Positions 1 through 8,794 are shown, counted from the first letter of the stretch. The stretch: DNA of 64,000 bases from Proteiniclasticum sp043951855 (GCF_043951855.1 NZ_JBINJW010000001.1:310001-374000), one strand, 5' to 3'. Numbers and translations: made by a program. The notes: a model not told the origin generated them from the letters alone.

Positions 1-1015
1 TAACGTAGTCTTTAACTGGAGCTTCAGTTTCAACTGCACCGCTCTCAATGAAATTATCCTGCTGTGCCTGATACACACTAACCAGTCTTCCATTATCCAG
101 AGATTCCTTCAACCATTCAGAAGTGATCCATTCTCCATCTCCTCGCTGGTCAAGAACACTAGCTTCATCCAGTTTCGCTTCCTCTGCAACCCATTTACAT
201 ACTTCTTCCACATTCTCAGTTCTGTAATCCATTGCCTTGTAAAGTGCTTTTGTGAACTTTAAAACGGTATCTGCATTCTCTTCTGCATATCCTGGGTTTA
301 CAATCCAGGATGCAATGGATGGAAGTGTTTCAACATATGTTGCATTGTTGGTGAGCATCATTGCCTTATCGCCCATGTCTTCTTTTATTGTAAACGTATT
401 TGGTGACCATGTTGCAGCTGCATCCACAGATCCTGAAATCATAGCTGTAACAATGGCAGATGGATCCATATCCATGATGACTACATCATCCTTAGTCAGA
501 CCTGCATCTTTCAGTGTCATGTCAAGAATCATTTCACTGGTTGTACCAGAAGCCATTGCAATGGTCTTTCCTTTAAGGTCTTCGATAGTCTTTATCCCCT
601 TATCCGTATTTGCAATCACTTCATCCGCATTTCCAAAATGGGAGATTGCGAAAATCTTGGTTCTACCTTCAATTGCCAGTTTATGTGCGCCAGGCCCAAT
701 ATAACCTAAATCAATACTGCCTGATTCCATCGCTGCAATAATAGTAGGACCATCCGCAAATTCCACAAGTTCAATATCAAAGCCCTGTTCTTCAAAATAA
801 CCCATTCTCATTCCTGCTACTACTGTATTTAAGCTGGCGTAATTGGGCATGTAGGCAATCGATAGTTTCTTCAGCTCTACTGGTTCTTCCTCTGGGGTTT
901 CAACCCCTGGATCATCTGGTGTATTGGGTGTTTCTTCATTTGGTTCACTGGAACATCCTGCAAATACCATCATAGATAGTGAGACTGCCATCAACATTGA
1001 AATAATTTTCTTCAT
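1..1015 (-). CDS. ABC transporter substrate-binding lipoprotein, NMT1/TauA/SsuA-like (3' end outside window)
   Basis: The gene reads leftward and is cut by the window edge, so its C-terminus is missing. The start is the ATG at 1015 behind a GGAGG-type site. The N-terminus is a lipoprotein signal: two lysines, a hydrophobic stretch and the lipobox FAGC, followed by an acidic Pro/Glu/Thr-rich linker. The mature part carries features of the NMT1/OMP-like periplasmic-binding fold, such as a SIDLGYIGPGAH motif and a later domain where surface residues would close over a small ligand. It sits at the 3' end of an operon with an SsuB/TauB-like ATPase and an SsuC/TauC-like permease, so it is the ligand receptor of that importer. 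Members bind taurine, alkanesulfonates, nitrate, thiamine precursors or aromatic acids; the sequence does not settle which. Confidence 0.9.
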   Translation of the reverse strand, partial: MKKIISMLMAVSLSMMVFAGCSSEPNEETPNTPDDPGVETPEEEPVELKKLSIAYMPNYASLNTVVAGMRMGYFEEQGFDIELVEFADGPTIIAAMESGSIDLGYIGPGAHKLAIEGRTKIFAISHFGNADEVIANTDKGIKTIEDLKGKTIAMASGTTSEMILDMTLKDAGLTKDDVVIMDMDPSAIVTAMISGSVDAAATWSPNTFTIKEDMGDKAMMLTNNATYVETLPSIASWIVNPGYAEENADTVLKFTKALYKAMDYRTENVEEVCKWVAEEAKLDEASVLDQRGDGEWITSEWLKESLDNGRLVSVYQAQQDNFIESGAVETEAPVKDYV

Positions 1016-1034
1016 TTTTTCCTCCTAGTAACTT

Positions 1035-1826
1035 TTATTTTCTTATCTCAAGGTATTCCTTGTATACCTGTGACCAGACATGATTCTTGATATCAAGGAA
1101 CTCCTTTGTAAGCCTTGTTTCCTGAGTCCTGGGATACGGAATGTTCACATCGACAATTTCCTTTATTCTACCAGGACGAGCACTCATGATGATGACTTTT
1201 GTTGCGAGTATGATCGCTTCCTCAACATCATGCGTAATGAAAAAGCATGTTTTCTGTTCTTTCTGCCATGTATCGAGAAGCTCACTTTGAAGCTGTGTTC
1301 TCGTCTGAGCATCCAATGCCCCGAAGGGCTCATCCATCAGCAGTACTTCGGGGTTATTCGCGTAGGCCCTTGCTATAGCAACTCTCTGTTTCATACCACC
1401 AGAAAGTTCTTTGGGGTAGTGATCTCGGAAGTGACTAAGTTCTACCATATCTATATAGTAGTCTGCGATTTTCTTGATTTCACTTTTCTGCTTGTTCTGA
1501 AGTCTTAACCCAAACTCCACATTCTGCTGAACTGTAAGCCATGGAAAGAGCGCGTACTGCTGAAATACGACTCCTCGCTCTGTACCAGTTCCATGAACCT
1601 CTTTCCCATCACAGTATACATTACCTGAGCTTGGTTTGCTAAGTCCCGCGATGATGTTGAGCAATGTGGATTTTCCGCATCCGGATGGTCCTACAACACA
1701 GATGAACTCATTATCATAGATATCCAGATTTATTCCATTCAGTGCTATAAGCTCTCCATTTCTCGTATTAAATACCTTTTTCAGATCTTTAATCGAAAGT
1801 TTTATATTTCTCTCTTCTCCTGCCAT
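1035..1826 (-). CDS. ABC transporter ATP-binding protein, SsuB/TauB/NitD type
   Basis: A 263-residue cytoplasmic ATPase that powers the importer. The Walker A motif is GPSGCGKST (near residue 47), the signature is LSGGMKQR (near 142), and Walker B is VLLMDEPFGALDAQ, followed by the switch histidine in FFITHDVEEA. The run RGVVFQQYALFPWLTV is the typical Q-loop of the nitrate/sulfonate/taurine subfamily. The start at 1826 lies 25 bases inside the end of the permease gene, so translation is probably coupled. Only 19 bases separate its stop from the lipoprotein start, consistent with one transcript in the order permease, ATPase, receptor. Confidence 0.93.
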   Translation of the reverse strand: MAGEERNIKLSIKDLKKVFNTRNGELIALNGINLDIYDNEFICVVGPSGCGKSTLLNIIAGLSKPSSGNVYCDGKEVHGTGTERGVVFQQYALFPWLTVQQNVEFGLRLQNKQKSEIKKIADYYIDMVELSHFRDHYPKELSGGMKQRVAIARAYANNPEVLLMDEPFGALDAQTRTQLQSELLDTWQKEQKTCFFITHDVEEAIILATKVIIMSARPGRIKEIVDVNIPYPRTQETRLTKEFLDIKNHVWSQVYKEYLEIRK

Positions 1827-2644
1827 CCCGTGAGTCTCCTTTCAAGTAACTTAATGCCTTTTTCCAAAGTGATTCCTATTATTCCTATGACAATGATATA
1901 GAGCAGCATGGGAGGCGAGTCAAAGGAGTTGTTAAGCGCTCTTATTCTCATACCAAGCCCTGCAGTCGCTCCAGTTGATTCTGCAGCAATCAGTGTTGTC
2001 AAGGCTACAGACGCACCTAGCCTGATTGCAGTTATGATGAAAGGTAGCGTAGCTGGAGCTATTACTTTAATAAAGATGTCTTTGTCATTTGCTCCAAGTA
2101 CTCGTGCAGCCTTAATGAGCGTTTCATCCACATTTAATACACCCTGATATATTGTAATGGTCATTACTAGAAAAGTGGCAATTGTGATGACGATGATTTG
2201 AGGTTTTCGCCCTACACCTGCTGAAATCACTACAAGTGGCACATAAGCCAGTGGAGGAATATTTCTAATGAACTGAATCCAGGGTTCAACGATATATCTT
2301 ACTGGTCGATACCAAGCCATGAGTATGGCCACAGGCAAAGCAATAATGAATCCTAAAACGAACCCGGCACTTACTGATATCAGACTGCTCTGGATATCCA
2401 TGAAAAATGCACCTCGATCAATCATAACCTTGATAGACTCCACTACCAGTACAACATTAGGAAAACTTCTACTTGTTTGAGGATTAATGGATAATAAATA
2501 CCACACAATCATTGCTGTTAGAAAAGAAATAAATACCCACGCTCTTGTCGGAATTTTATTGATCAGGCTATCTTCTTTTCTTTTTTCTTTTTTCTGTTTC
2601 TTAACTAATAACTTAGCGGGCCTCTCCGCTCCACTATCAATCAT
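1802..2644 (-). CDS. ABC transporter permease, SsuC/TauC type
   Basis: A 280-residue inner-membrane permease with about six hydrophobic segments. The first follows a basic cytoplasmic tail rich in KKQKKEKRKE. The EAA-type loop that docks the ATPase is visible as AARVLGANDKDIFIKVIAPATLP (about residues 179-201). It is the first gene of the leftward importer operon and overlaps the ATPase gene. The start ATG at 2644 follows an AAAGGGGG ribosome site. Substrate is unknown: the family carries sulfonates, taurine, nitrate, cyanate and pyrimidine precursors. There are no sulfonate-metabolism genes nearby to support sulfur scavenging. Confidence 0.92.
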   Translation of the reverse strand: MIDSGAERPAKLLVKKQKKEKRKEDSLINKIPTRAWVFISFLTAMIVWYLLSINPQTSRSFPNVVLVVESIKVMIDRGAFFMDIQSSLISVSAGFVLGFIIALPVAILMAWYRPVRYIVEPWIQFIRNIPPLAYVPLVVISAGVGRKPQIIVITIATFLVMTITIYQGVLNVDETLIKAARVLGANDKDIFIKVIAPATLPFIITAIRLGASVALTTLIAAESTGATAGLGMRIRALNNSFDSPPMLLYIIVIGIIGITLEKGIKLLERRLTGWQEKREI

Positions 2645-2680
2645 TCTAATTCCCCCTTTAATGAAATCGTTTATACGTTC

Positions 2681-2728
2681 ATTATATGGGGAAACCTTTA
2701 CATCGGTAAGTATGATGTTTTATCATAC
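2681..2728 (-). promoter_or_regulatory. Promoter and palindrome of the ABC importer operon
   Basis: Reading leftward there is a TATAAT -10 box (2681-2686) and a TTACCG -35 box (2704-2709) at 17-bp spacing. Abutting the -35 box upstream is a perfect inverted repeat, GTATGAT-N5-ATCATAC (2710-2728), a likely regulator-binding site. The position just upstream of the polymerase site would suit an activator as well as a repressor. Boxes were identified by eye. Confidence 0.55.
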
Positions 2729-2787
2729 CTTTGTTATTACTTTAACAAATAATTCCTCATTCTCCTCTTTCATGTGCGTAACAGAGA

Positions 2788-2829
2788 AAAGATAGAGCGA
2801 AGGAAGATGCTTTCCTTCGCTCTATCTTT
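2788..2829 (-). terminator. Intrinsic terminator of the LarA-like/TPI/PFK operon
   Basis: A perfect 18-bp stem (2788-2805 with 2812-2829) and 6-base loop lie 11 bases beyond the stop of the LarA-like gene. On the minus strand the stem runs into TTTTCTCTG. It separates this operon from the importer operon. Confidence 0.85.
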
Positions 2830-2840
2830 CTTATAAGATT

Positions 2841-4289
2841 TTATTTGTCTTCAATTCCGCTGATCATGCCAAGATGTACTGCGCTGCTTTTAAACGTCTT
2901 AGGTAATGCGAGTATCTTCGGATTCTGACCCACAAACTTTTTCTTCGCATCTGTAAGCGCTTCCTCAATGGTATTTCTAGTTTTCATCCCCATACCTCTT
3001 GCAAAGCCTGGGGCTTGTCCCCCCACTATATAAATAGCTGCAGTATTCATTTCTGCAATATGAGCACTGGAAATCATTGAAAATCCGTGAAACGGATGAA
3101 ATGCATTGGCATATCTGTACTTTCTGATGTATTCTTCATTTGTGGCAAAATACTCACCAAACCGATTTATATCAGGAAGTGTGTTGCCATACTTCTGAAA
3201 CAAATCATACATCTCACGGGTGTATGGCCATAAATCCTCATGAAAATTACCATCGCAAGTTGATGCACATATTATGACGCAGTTATCCTTCATGACCCTT
3301 TTATGTCTGACTACCTGTGCAGAAATTGCCTGCATCATCATAATAGGATTTGTTCCCATTCCATCTCCATAATGAAAGAACTGCGGCATGCCAAATATCA
3401 TCACATCATATTTTTCCTTGGCATAAGGCACATAAGTCCTTTCATCAGCAATCTGCCATGATGCCTTCTGCATTTCTCCTGCATAGCCACTATAGATTGC
3501 AATCTGCCTTGATTTACTATCCAGAACAGCATCGCAGCAGAAGAATTTCTTATTCATCTTCTCTTCCATATGCTGACCAATCTCATCAAATTTTCTTCTC
3601 ATAAGCGAATGGCTGTTCACTGGGGTAAAATCACTTCGATGCATCACCTGGGGTACATGATGAGATGCAATGGATCTCCAATGAGTAATCCCTGTGGAAC
3701 AATGCTTGTAGCCACCTGAATATCCTCCATAGGGATTTCCCTGTGCATGCCCGATCAAAATAGCAATATCTGCATCGTAGACATATTTATTCATAATTAC
3801 AGGATCACCCTGGCTGGTTTTTCCTAAGTCAATCAGATGCTCATAGTCTTCACTATCATGATTTATAATCTGATTATCATACCAGAACTCATTAAACAAT
3901 TCTTCGCCTAGAACGCCATAAATCTCTTCTTTCGTGTTCTTTCTATGTAGTCCATTGGAACAGATCAGAAGAATATCCTTCTTTTCCACACCAGCTGCAT
4001 ATAGTTCTTTCAGAATCAGTTTAATAGATACCTTTCTGTGTGAAGTTTCCTGTTCTCCACCTTTCACTCGATCTGGAAAGATGATTGTAACCTTAGATCC
4101 TTTTTTTCCCAAACTGGACAAGGGTTCCATACCCATTGGATTTCTTAGGGACTTCAGTGTTTCTTCCTCAATTCTATCCTCTGGGATATAATCCGGATCC
4201 TTCACCGTTTCTCCTGGAATAAAAACATCCGTATCTTCTGGGAGTGTCGCCTCTATGAGACCATGACCATATTCAAATGCTACTTTCAT
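2841..4289 (-). CDS. Divergent LarA-family (DUF2088) nickel-pincer racemase/epimerase homologue
   Basis: A 482-residue member of the lactate-racemase superfamily, whose members move a hydride at the C2 carbon of 2-hydroxyacids with a nickel-pincer nucleotide. Compared with the canonical copy at 10412-11686, the first catalytic histidine (H115, in SNGLHRKNTKEE), the lysine that carries the cofactor (K195, in YGGYSGGYKHC) and the nickel-ligand histidine (H211) are kept. The position of the second catalytic histidine (H174 in Lactobacillus LarA) is an asparagine (N185), and the DxxR substrate-binding pair is not obvious. It is also about 60 residues longer than LarA. It is the last gene of an operon with TPI-like and PFK-like enzymes. 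I infer a LarA-fold enzyme with altered chemistry or a sugar-acid/sugar-phosphate substrate; lactate racemase is unlikely. No larB, larC or larE cofactor genes are in the window. Confidence 0.82.
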   Translation of the reverse strand: MKVAFEYGHGLIEATLPEDTDVFIPGETVKDPDYIPEDRIEEETLKSLRNPMGMEPLSSLGKKGSKVTIIFPDRVKGGEQETSHRKVSIKLILKELYAAGVEKKDILLICSNGLHRKNTKEEIYGVLGEELFNEFWYDNQIINHDSEDYEHLIDLGKTSQGDPVIMNKYVYDADIAILIGHAQGNPYGGYSGGYKHCSTGITHWRSIASHHVPQVMHRSDFTPVNSHSLMRRKFDEIGQHMEEKMNKKFFCCDAVLDSKSRQIAIYSGYAGEMQKASWQIADERTYVPYAKEKYDVMIFGMPQFFHYGDGMGTNPIMMMQAISAQVVRHKRVMKDNCVIICASTCDGNFHEDLWPYTREMYDLFQKYGNTLPDINRFGEYFATNEEYIRKYRYANAFHPFHGFSMISSAHIAEMNTAAIYIVGGQAPGFARGMGMKTRNTIEEALTDAKKKFVGQNPKILALPKTFKSSAVHLGMISGIEDK

Positions 4290-4310
4290 TTTTGTACCGT
4301 CCTTTTCATT

Positions 4311-5150
4311 TTATTTTGTGTATAAAGATAATATTTCAAGATATTCATCCGGATAAAATCCAATATCTCCAGTGAATCTTGTCAGAGCAATGAGCCCTCC
4401 GTCGATGGAATCAATGGAGGCTAGCATTGCAGCATTATCTGATTTTAGTCCTCCACCATAGACCACAGGCATATTCCCTGAAACTTCTTTAATGAAGGAA
4501 GAAATCTCTGAAATATATTCTGCCCCTGGAGGAGTCTTGCCAGGCCCGATGGCCCAGACCGGTTCATATGCGATTACAATCTGATCTTTATCAACATTTT
4601 TCAGTCCTATTTCAACTTGCTCTTTTAAAACCTCTTTCCATCTGGGCTGTTCTTCACTTGTTTCCCCAATGCAGTAAAGCACTTTAAGCCCTGCCTTTTG
4701 CGCTGCAATGATTTCCTGATTAAGAAGAATATTCACTGAGCTCATGTCATCCACTCCAGCTATTTTCAGAATACCTTTCTTATCATTCCTCTCTTCACAG
4801 TGCCCGATGATTGTGCTGGTTACGCCCATAGCCTTCATGGATTTTGCTGTTCTATTGGTTGTGAATGCACCAAAGTTTCCACCTTCAGTCACATCATCTC
4901 GGTAAACACTCTGACATCCGATATGCAGATTGGAACTCTCACCATTACTCGCTACAGCGGAGATCAGATGTGCTTCAGGAAAAAAGACTGCAAATTCATA
5001 GTTGTCTTTCGGATACCTCTTGAGTTCATCCACTATGTTCTCCACGATATGACTACCCCACTTTTCAACAGGCGCCATCGCATTAATTCCACCAGACTCT
5101 TTGGGAATGTCAAACCTCTTTAAGTTCACGTAGATATATTTCTTTCCCAT
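4311..5150 (-). CDS. Triosephosphate isomerase family protein
   Basis: A 279-residue TIM barrel with the full TPI catalytic set: N9 and K11 in VNLKRFD, H117 in IIGHCEER, and E196 in AYEPVWAIGPGKTP, plus the phosphate-gripping VVYGGG near residue 231. It is about 30 residues longer than housekeeping TPI (near 250), with extra sequence at the N-terminus and around residues 15-30, and the usual NWKMN is VNLKRFD. These are signs of a specialised paralogue, like the tetrulose-phosphate isomerases of erythritol catabolism. It lies 15 bases downstream of the PFK-like gene and 21 bases upstream of the LarA-like gene, in one operon. Isomerisation of a triose or tetrose phosphate is likely; the exact substrate is not known. 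Confidence 0.87.
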   Translation of the reverse strand: MGKKYIYVNLKRFDIPKESGGINAMAPVEKWGSHIVENIVDELKRYPKDNYEFAVFFPEAHLISAVASNGESSNLHIGCQSVYRDDVTEGGNFGAFTTNRTAKSMKAMGVTSTIIGHCEERNDKKGILKIAGVDDMSSVNILLNQEIIAAQKAGLKVLYCIGETSEEQPRWKEVLKEQVEIGLKNVDKDQIVIAYEPVWAIGPGKTPPGAEYISEISSFIKEVSGNMPVVYGGGLKSDNAAMLASIDSIDGGLIALTRFTGDIGFYPDEYLEILSLYTK

Positions 5151-5165
5151 TTTTATTCTCCTTTC

Positions 5166-6326
5166 TTACTCCCTGAAATTGATAAAGTCAGGGATTTCCT
5201 CTCCAAGCAGGGGTTTAAGCCAGTTCAAGTATTTTTTTGTTATATCAAATCCATCCTCACTAATATATTCATCAGGAAGTTTTCTTTCATAAAGCATCAC
5301 CTGGTCTATAGGAATCAGCGGTGTTTCCACTTCGTATTCTTCTCCTTCTTTTCTTGTCAGGCCAATCATGACTCCTGTATGTTCTTTCACAGCTGCCTGA
5401 ACAGCTTTGCGCCCTACAAGAACCGCTTCATCCCGATCTATGGATGACTGGTGAGAAATGGAGGCTCTACCAAGTATTCCAGGTTTTTCATTTCTTGCTT
5501 TAATGCCCAGTTCCCTGATCACCAGATTCGCAAGATATGCACTAACATCTCCGTAATAAACAGATCTTCCTGTTTTAAAGACAGGGGGGACGATGGACTC
5601 TCCATGCTCATCATTAAGTCCTTCACTTACTACAACTACCACTCCGCCTTTTTCCTCATACAGCTCTTTCACTCGTTTAAGGAATGCTTCCTGATTGAAG
5701 CTTCTTTCAGGCACTAGAATCATATGTGGTGCATCCCCATCTTTTTCTCTTGCTGCAGCACTAGCTGCTGTAATCCATCCTGCATTTCTTCCCATGGATT
5801 CAATAATACATACATGGATGGGAAGTGATTTCACATCCTGTCCCACTTCAGCAGTAATTTCAGCGATGTATTTCGCCGCACTTGCAAAACCAGGCGCATG
5901 ATCAATCGAACTGATATCATTGTCTATGGTTTTAGGAATACCAACCACAAAAATCTCCTCACCTTCACAGGCTTTCTGAATTTTACCGCAGGCATCCATC
6001 GTCCCATTTCCACCATTTAGCAGCACATATCGCACATTATGCTTCAAGAATATATCCTTCATCTTTCTATAATCTTCATCTGTGACTGGATATCTAGATG
6101 AGCCTATTGCACTTCCGGGTGTTTTCAGTAGGAGCTCCATTTCTTCCTGACTGATTTGACCGATTTCTTTGAAATCTTCATGAAGCACGCCCTCAGTTCC
6201 TCCAATGACACCGAAAACCTTCCCGATCTCATCGTGCATCTTCGCCTCTTTAATGATACCGTATAGAGATGCGTTGATGACAGCAGTAGGTCCGCCTCCA
6301 TGAATAATGACCATATTATTCTTCAT
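5166..6326 (-). CDS. 6-phosphofructokinase family (PfkA-type) sugar-phosphate kinase
   Basis: A 386-residue cytoplasmic kinase of the PfkA superfamily that phosphorylates C1 of a ketose 6-phosphate. The N-terminal glycine loop is HGGGPTAVINASLYG (residues 9-23). The donor-site motif is GGNGTMD (105-111), where most enzymes have GGDGS (ATP) or GGDDT (pyrophosphate). The catalytic loop is PKTIDND (131-137), with the lysine common in pyrophosphate and group III ATP enzymes. ESMGRNAGWI follows near residue 176. The phosphoryl donor cannot be called from these mixed motifs. First gene of the leftward operon, divergent from the LacI-type repressor. With the PGI-like enzyme and TPI-like enzyme it forms an upper-glycolysis-like series, but no aldolase gene accompanies it. 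Confidence 0.85.
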   Translation of the reverse strand: MKNNMVIIHGGGPTAVINASLYGIIKEAKMHDEIGKVFGVIGGTEGVLHEDFKEIGQISQEEMELLLKTPGSAIGSSRYPVTDEDYRKMKDIFLKHNVRYVLLNGGNGTMDACGKIQKACEGEEIFVVGIPKTIDNDISSIDHAPGFASAAKYIAEITAEVGQDVKSLPIHVCIIESMGRNAGWITAASAAAREKDGDAPHMILVPERSFNQEAFLKRVKELYEEKGGVVVVVSEGLNDEHGESIVPPVFKTGRSVYYGDVSAYLANLVIRELGIKARNEKPGILGRASISHQSSIDRDEAVLVGRKAVQAAVKEHTGVMIGLTRKEGEEYEVETPLIPIDQVMLYERKLPDEYISEDGFDITKKYLNWLKPLLGEEIPDFINFRE

Positions 6327-6364
6327 ACATAGCCCCCTTCAGACTTAATTCTATATCCTGATAC

Positions 6365-6412
6365 TAACACGTTTGCATCTGATTTCATCAATAAACCCAC
6401 TCAAACGTTTGC
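6365..6412. promoter_or_regulatory. Probable LacI-family operators in the divergent promoter region
   Basis: Two related sites occur between the divergent PFK-like and repressor genes: TAACACGTTTGC (6365-6376) and TCAAACGTTTGC (6401-6412), the second containing the perfect 10-bp palindrome CAAACGTTTG. A central CG flanked by A/T-rich arms is typical of LacI/GalR operators, and 36 bp between sites would allow control of both directions. Catabolite protein CcpA, also a LacI-family member, could use the same sites. Confidence 0.6.
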
Positions 6413-6475
6413 GTAAACCATTTGTATTATTCACTTGGCTCGATTATGATTAAATCAAGTAAGGAGTTGTGTTTC

Positions 6476-7522
6476 ATGACATTAAAAATAATTGCTGAAA
6501 AGGCAGGCGTCTCAGTCTCCACCGTCTCAAGAGTCATCAACGGAAAAAGCACTAAAGCTGCAAGTAAAGAAGTACAGGAAAACATTTTTAAAATCGCACG
6601 TGAAATCGGGTATACCCCTAATAAGTTTGCCCAAAACCTCCGTCAGAAACCACTTTCAGTATCCTCTTCAAAAATACTGGGTTGTATTTTTGGAAGAGTC
6701 TCATCCTCTGACAATGATCCGTTTTTTTCTATTCTTGCCCGCTCTATTGAGAAAGAAGTGATAAAAAAAGGGTATACCATGAAATACTCCTTCACTTCCT
6801 CTGAAGTCAGTGATGAGAATAAAGTCAAAGGCCTTCTGCGTGATTCTCATCTTGATGGTGTTTTTGTTTTAGGACGTCTGGATAAAAATTACTATGATCT
6901 CATCCAAAAGGAATGCAGACATATGGTCTATGCGGGATTAAATGGCATCAGCCCTCTATATGATCAGGTTATAGTGGATGGCTACCAGGCCGCCATGACA
7001 GCTGTGCATTACTTGTATAGCCTTGGCCATAGAAACATCGGTTACATAGGTGAAAAGTCGAATGAAACCCGATATAAAGGCTACTACGATGCGTTGGTGG
7101 AACTCGATCTTTCACCTGATCCAATAAATATTTTCATGACGAAACTCTCAGCTGACAATGGGTATACAGCAGCAAAAAGAATGCTGGAATCCTCTTCCAG
7201 CAACGCAACAGCCTTTTTTTGCGCAAACGATCTCACAGCCATCGGCGTCATCAAAGCCCTGAATGAATACGGACTACTGATTCCGCAGGATATCTCTGTC
7301 ATCGGCATTGATGATATTGAAACAGCCCAGCTGATTTCTCCGAGTCTTACGACAATCCAGATTCCGCTAGAGGAAATGGGGAAAGTCGCAGCGAAGCTTC
7401 TTCTTGATCGTATGGAAGAAGGAAATTACCTTCCTATGAAAATAGAATTACCATTCAACCTCATTGTAAGAGATAGCACAAGCACCTATTCATCAAAAAC
7501 TAAAGGAGATCATTATGTTTAA
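6476..7522 (+). CDS. LacI/GalR-family transcriptional repressor
   Basis: A 348-residue regulator. The DNA-binding helix-turn-helix and hinge start at once (MTLKIIAEKAGVSVSTVSRVING), then KFAQNLRQ, followed by a periplasmic-binding-like effector domain (about 60-340) ending in the usual DDIETAQLISPSLTTIQIP and IVRDST. An upstream TTG (6422) is in frame, but the ATG at 6476 is chosen because AAGGAG lies 9 bases before it and because the family begins with this helix. The gene is divergent from the PFK-like operon and overlaps the PGI-like gene by 8 bases, so it probably controls both with a sugar or sugar phosphate as inducer. Confidence 0.92.
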   Translation: MTLKIIAEKAGVSVSTVSRVINGKSTKAASKEVQENIFKIAREIGYTPNKFAQNLRQKPLSVSSSKILGCIFGRVSSSDNDPFFSILARSIEKEVIKKGYTMKYSFTSSEVSDENKVKGLLRDSHLDGVFVLGRLDKNYYDLIQKECRHMVYAGLNGISPLYDQVIVDGYQAAMTAVHYLYSLGHRNIGYIGEKSNETRYKGYYDALVELDLSPDPINIFMTKLSADNGYTAAKRMLESSSSNATAFFCANDLTAIGVIKALNEYGLLIPQDISVIGIDDIETAQLISPSLTTIQIPLEEMGKVAAKLLLDRMEEGNYLPMKIELPFNLIVRDSTSTYSSKTKGDHYV

Positions 7523-8756
7523 AATCAAATCAATTCCATCTGGTGCGTATAGCACTGAGGATTTCAACAAGGCCTTTCACGAAGCCACTCTGGTTTATAA
7601 CGAAATCATTAAATCCAATGAATATCAGGATTCCTTAGGCTGGTTAGACCCTCAGAAATGGGCATCTGATTTCTCCATAGCTAATCTTCTAAATCTGACC
7701 AACAACATAAAAGAAGAAGATGCTGTTCTGGTTCTCATAGGTGTTGGTGGTTCAAATAACGGCGCACGTGCTGCTATCCATGCTCTGAAATGCAAAAGGC
7801 AGGTCATCTATGCAGGAAACAACCTATCAGCAGATTACTACAATAAGCTATTCGAAAGCCTATCTGGAAAATCAGTTTACATAAACGTCATAGCCAAGAA
7901 CTTCGAAACACTGGAACCCGGCCTTTCCTTCAGGCTCTTCAGGCATTTTCTGAAGGAACGATACGGGAAGGATTATAACAAGAGAGTCTATGTGACCGGG
8001 ACACCCGGAAGTCAGCTTCATGATTTATGTAAAAGACATCAGTTCACCTTCCTCACATTTCCTGAAGATATCGGAGGTCGTTTCTCAGTCTTAAGTGACG
8101 TCGGACTCTTTCCCATGGCCTTTGCAGGGATTGATATCAGAGCTATGGTTGACGGTGCTAAGGACATGAAGACCGAACTATCAGATCCTGATAAGAATAA
8201 ATCTGTTCTATATGCTGCCACAAGGCATCTGCTATACCAGAAGAATTATGCCATAGAAATGCTTGCCTCCTTTGAGCCTCGTTTAGAGTTCTTCAGTAAG
8301 TGGTGGATTCAGCTTTTTGCAGAAAGTGAAGGAAAAGAGAATAAAGGCTTATATCCAGTAGCTTCCACATACAGCGAAGACCTTCACTCCATAGGACAGT
8401 ATGTTCAAGATGGCAGAAAAATAATATTTGAAACATTCATACATGTAGAAAATCCTGAAAGCAATCTTCATCACTTCTCTGATTGTATCAGTGACGGTTT
8501 TGATTATTTGAACGGTAAATCGTTGACTCAGATCAATGAAGCTGCCTATGAAGCGACAATAAAAGCGCATCATGAAGAAGGCATTCCAGAAGTAATCATC
8601 AGCCTGCCAAAAATTGATGCATATCATCTTGGACAGCTCTTTTTCTTCTTTGAAACCAGTGTCTATTTATCTGGAAGGCTTCTCAAAATTAATCCATTTG
8701 ACCAGCCTGGAGTGGAAAATTACAAGAAATATATGTTCCATAACCTGGGCAAATAA
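7515..8756 (+). CDS. Glucose-6-phosphate isomerase (PGI) family protein
   Basis: A 413-residue SIS-fold isomerase that interconverts aldose and ketose 6-phosphates. Both PGI signatures are visible: EDIGGRFSVLSDVGLFP (about residues 190-206) and INPFDQPGVENYKKYMF near the C-terminus, plus the substrate loop IGVGGSNNGARAA near residue 76. The usual IGGS loop is VGGSNNG here, and the protein is shorter than most housekeeping PGIs (about 450-550), so this may be a paralogue for another sugar phosphate. The ATG at 7515 overlaps the repressor stop (ATGTTTAA) and has AAAGGAG upstream, a sign of translational coupling with the repressor. Downstream come two terminator hairpins. Confidence 0.9.
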   Translation: MFKIKSIPSGAYSTEDFNKAFHEATLVYNEIIKSNEYQDSLGWLDPQKWASDFSIANLLNLTNNIKEEDAVLVLIGVGGSNNGARAAIHALKCKRQVIYAGNNLSADYYNKLFESLSGKSVYINVIAKNFETLEPGLSFRLFRHFLKERYGKDYNKRVYVTGTPGSQLHDLCKRHQFTFLTFPEDIGGRFSVLSDVGLFPMAFAGIDIRAMVDGAKDMKTELSDPDKNKSVLYAATRHLLYQKNYAIEMLASFEPRLEFFSKWWIQLFAESEGKENKGLYPVASTYSEDLHSIGQYVQDGRKIIFETFIHVENPESNLHHFSDCISDGFDYLNGKSLTQINEAAYEATIKAHHEEGIPEVIISLPKIDAYHLGQLFFFFETSVYLSGRLLKINPFDQPGVENYKKYMFHNLGK

Positions 8757-8794
8757 ATCTGAATTTCATTGAAAAATTAACGTAACTCTAGCAT

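Noticed and set aside
1..2644. Sulfonate use or sulfo-sugar pathway with the neighbouring PFK/TPI genes
   Set aside because: The importer resembles SsuABC/TauABC, but there is no monooxygenase, sulfoquinovosidase or sulfo-aldolase, and a terminator separates the operons.
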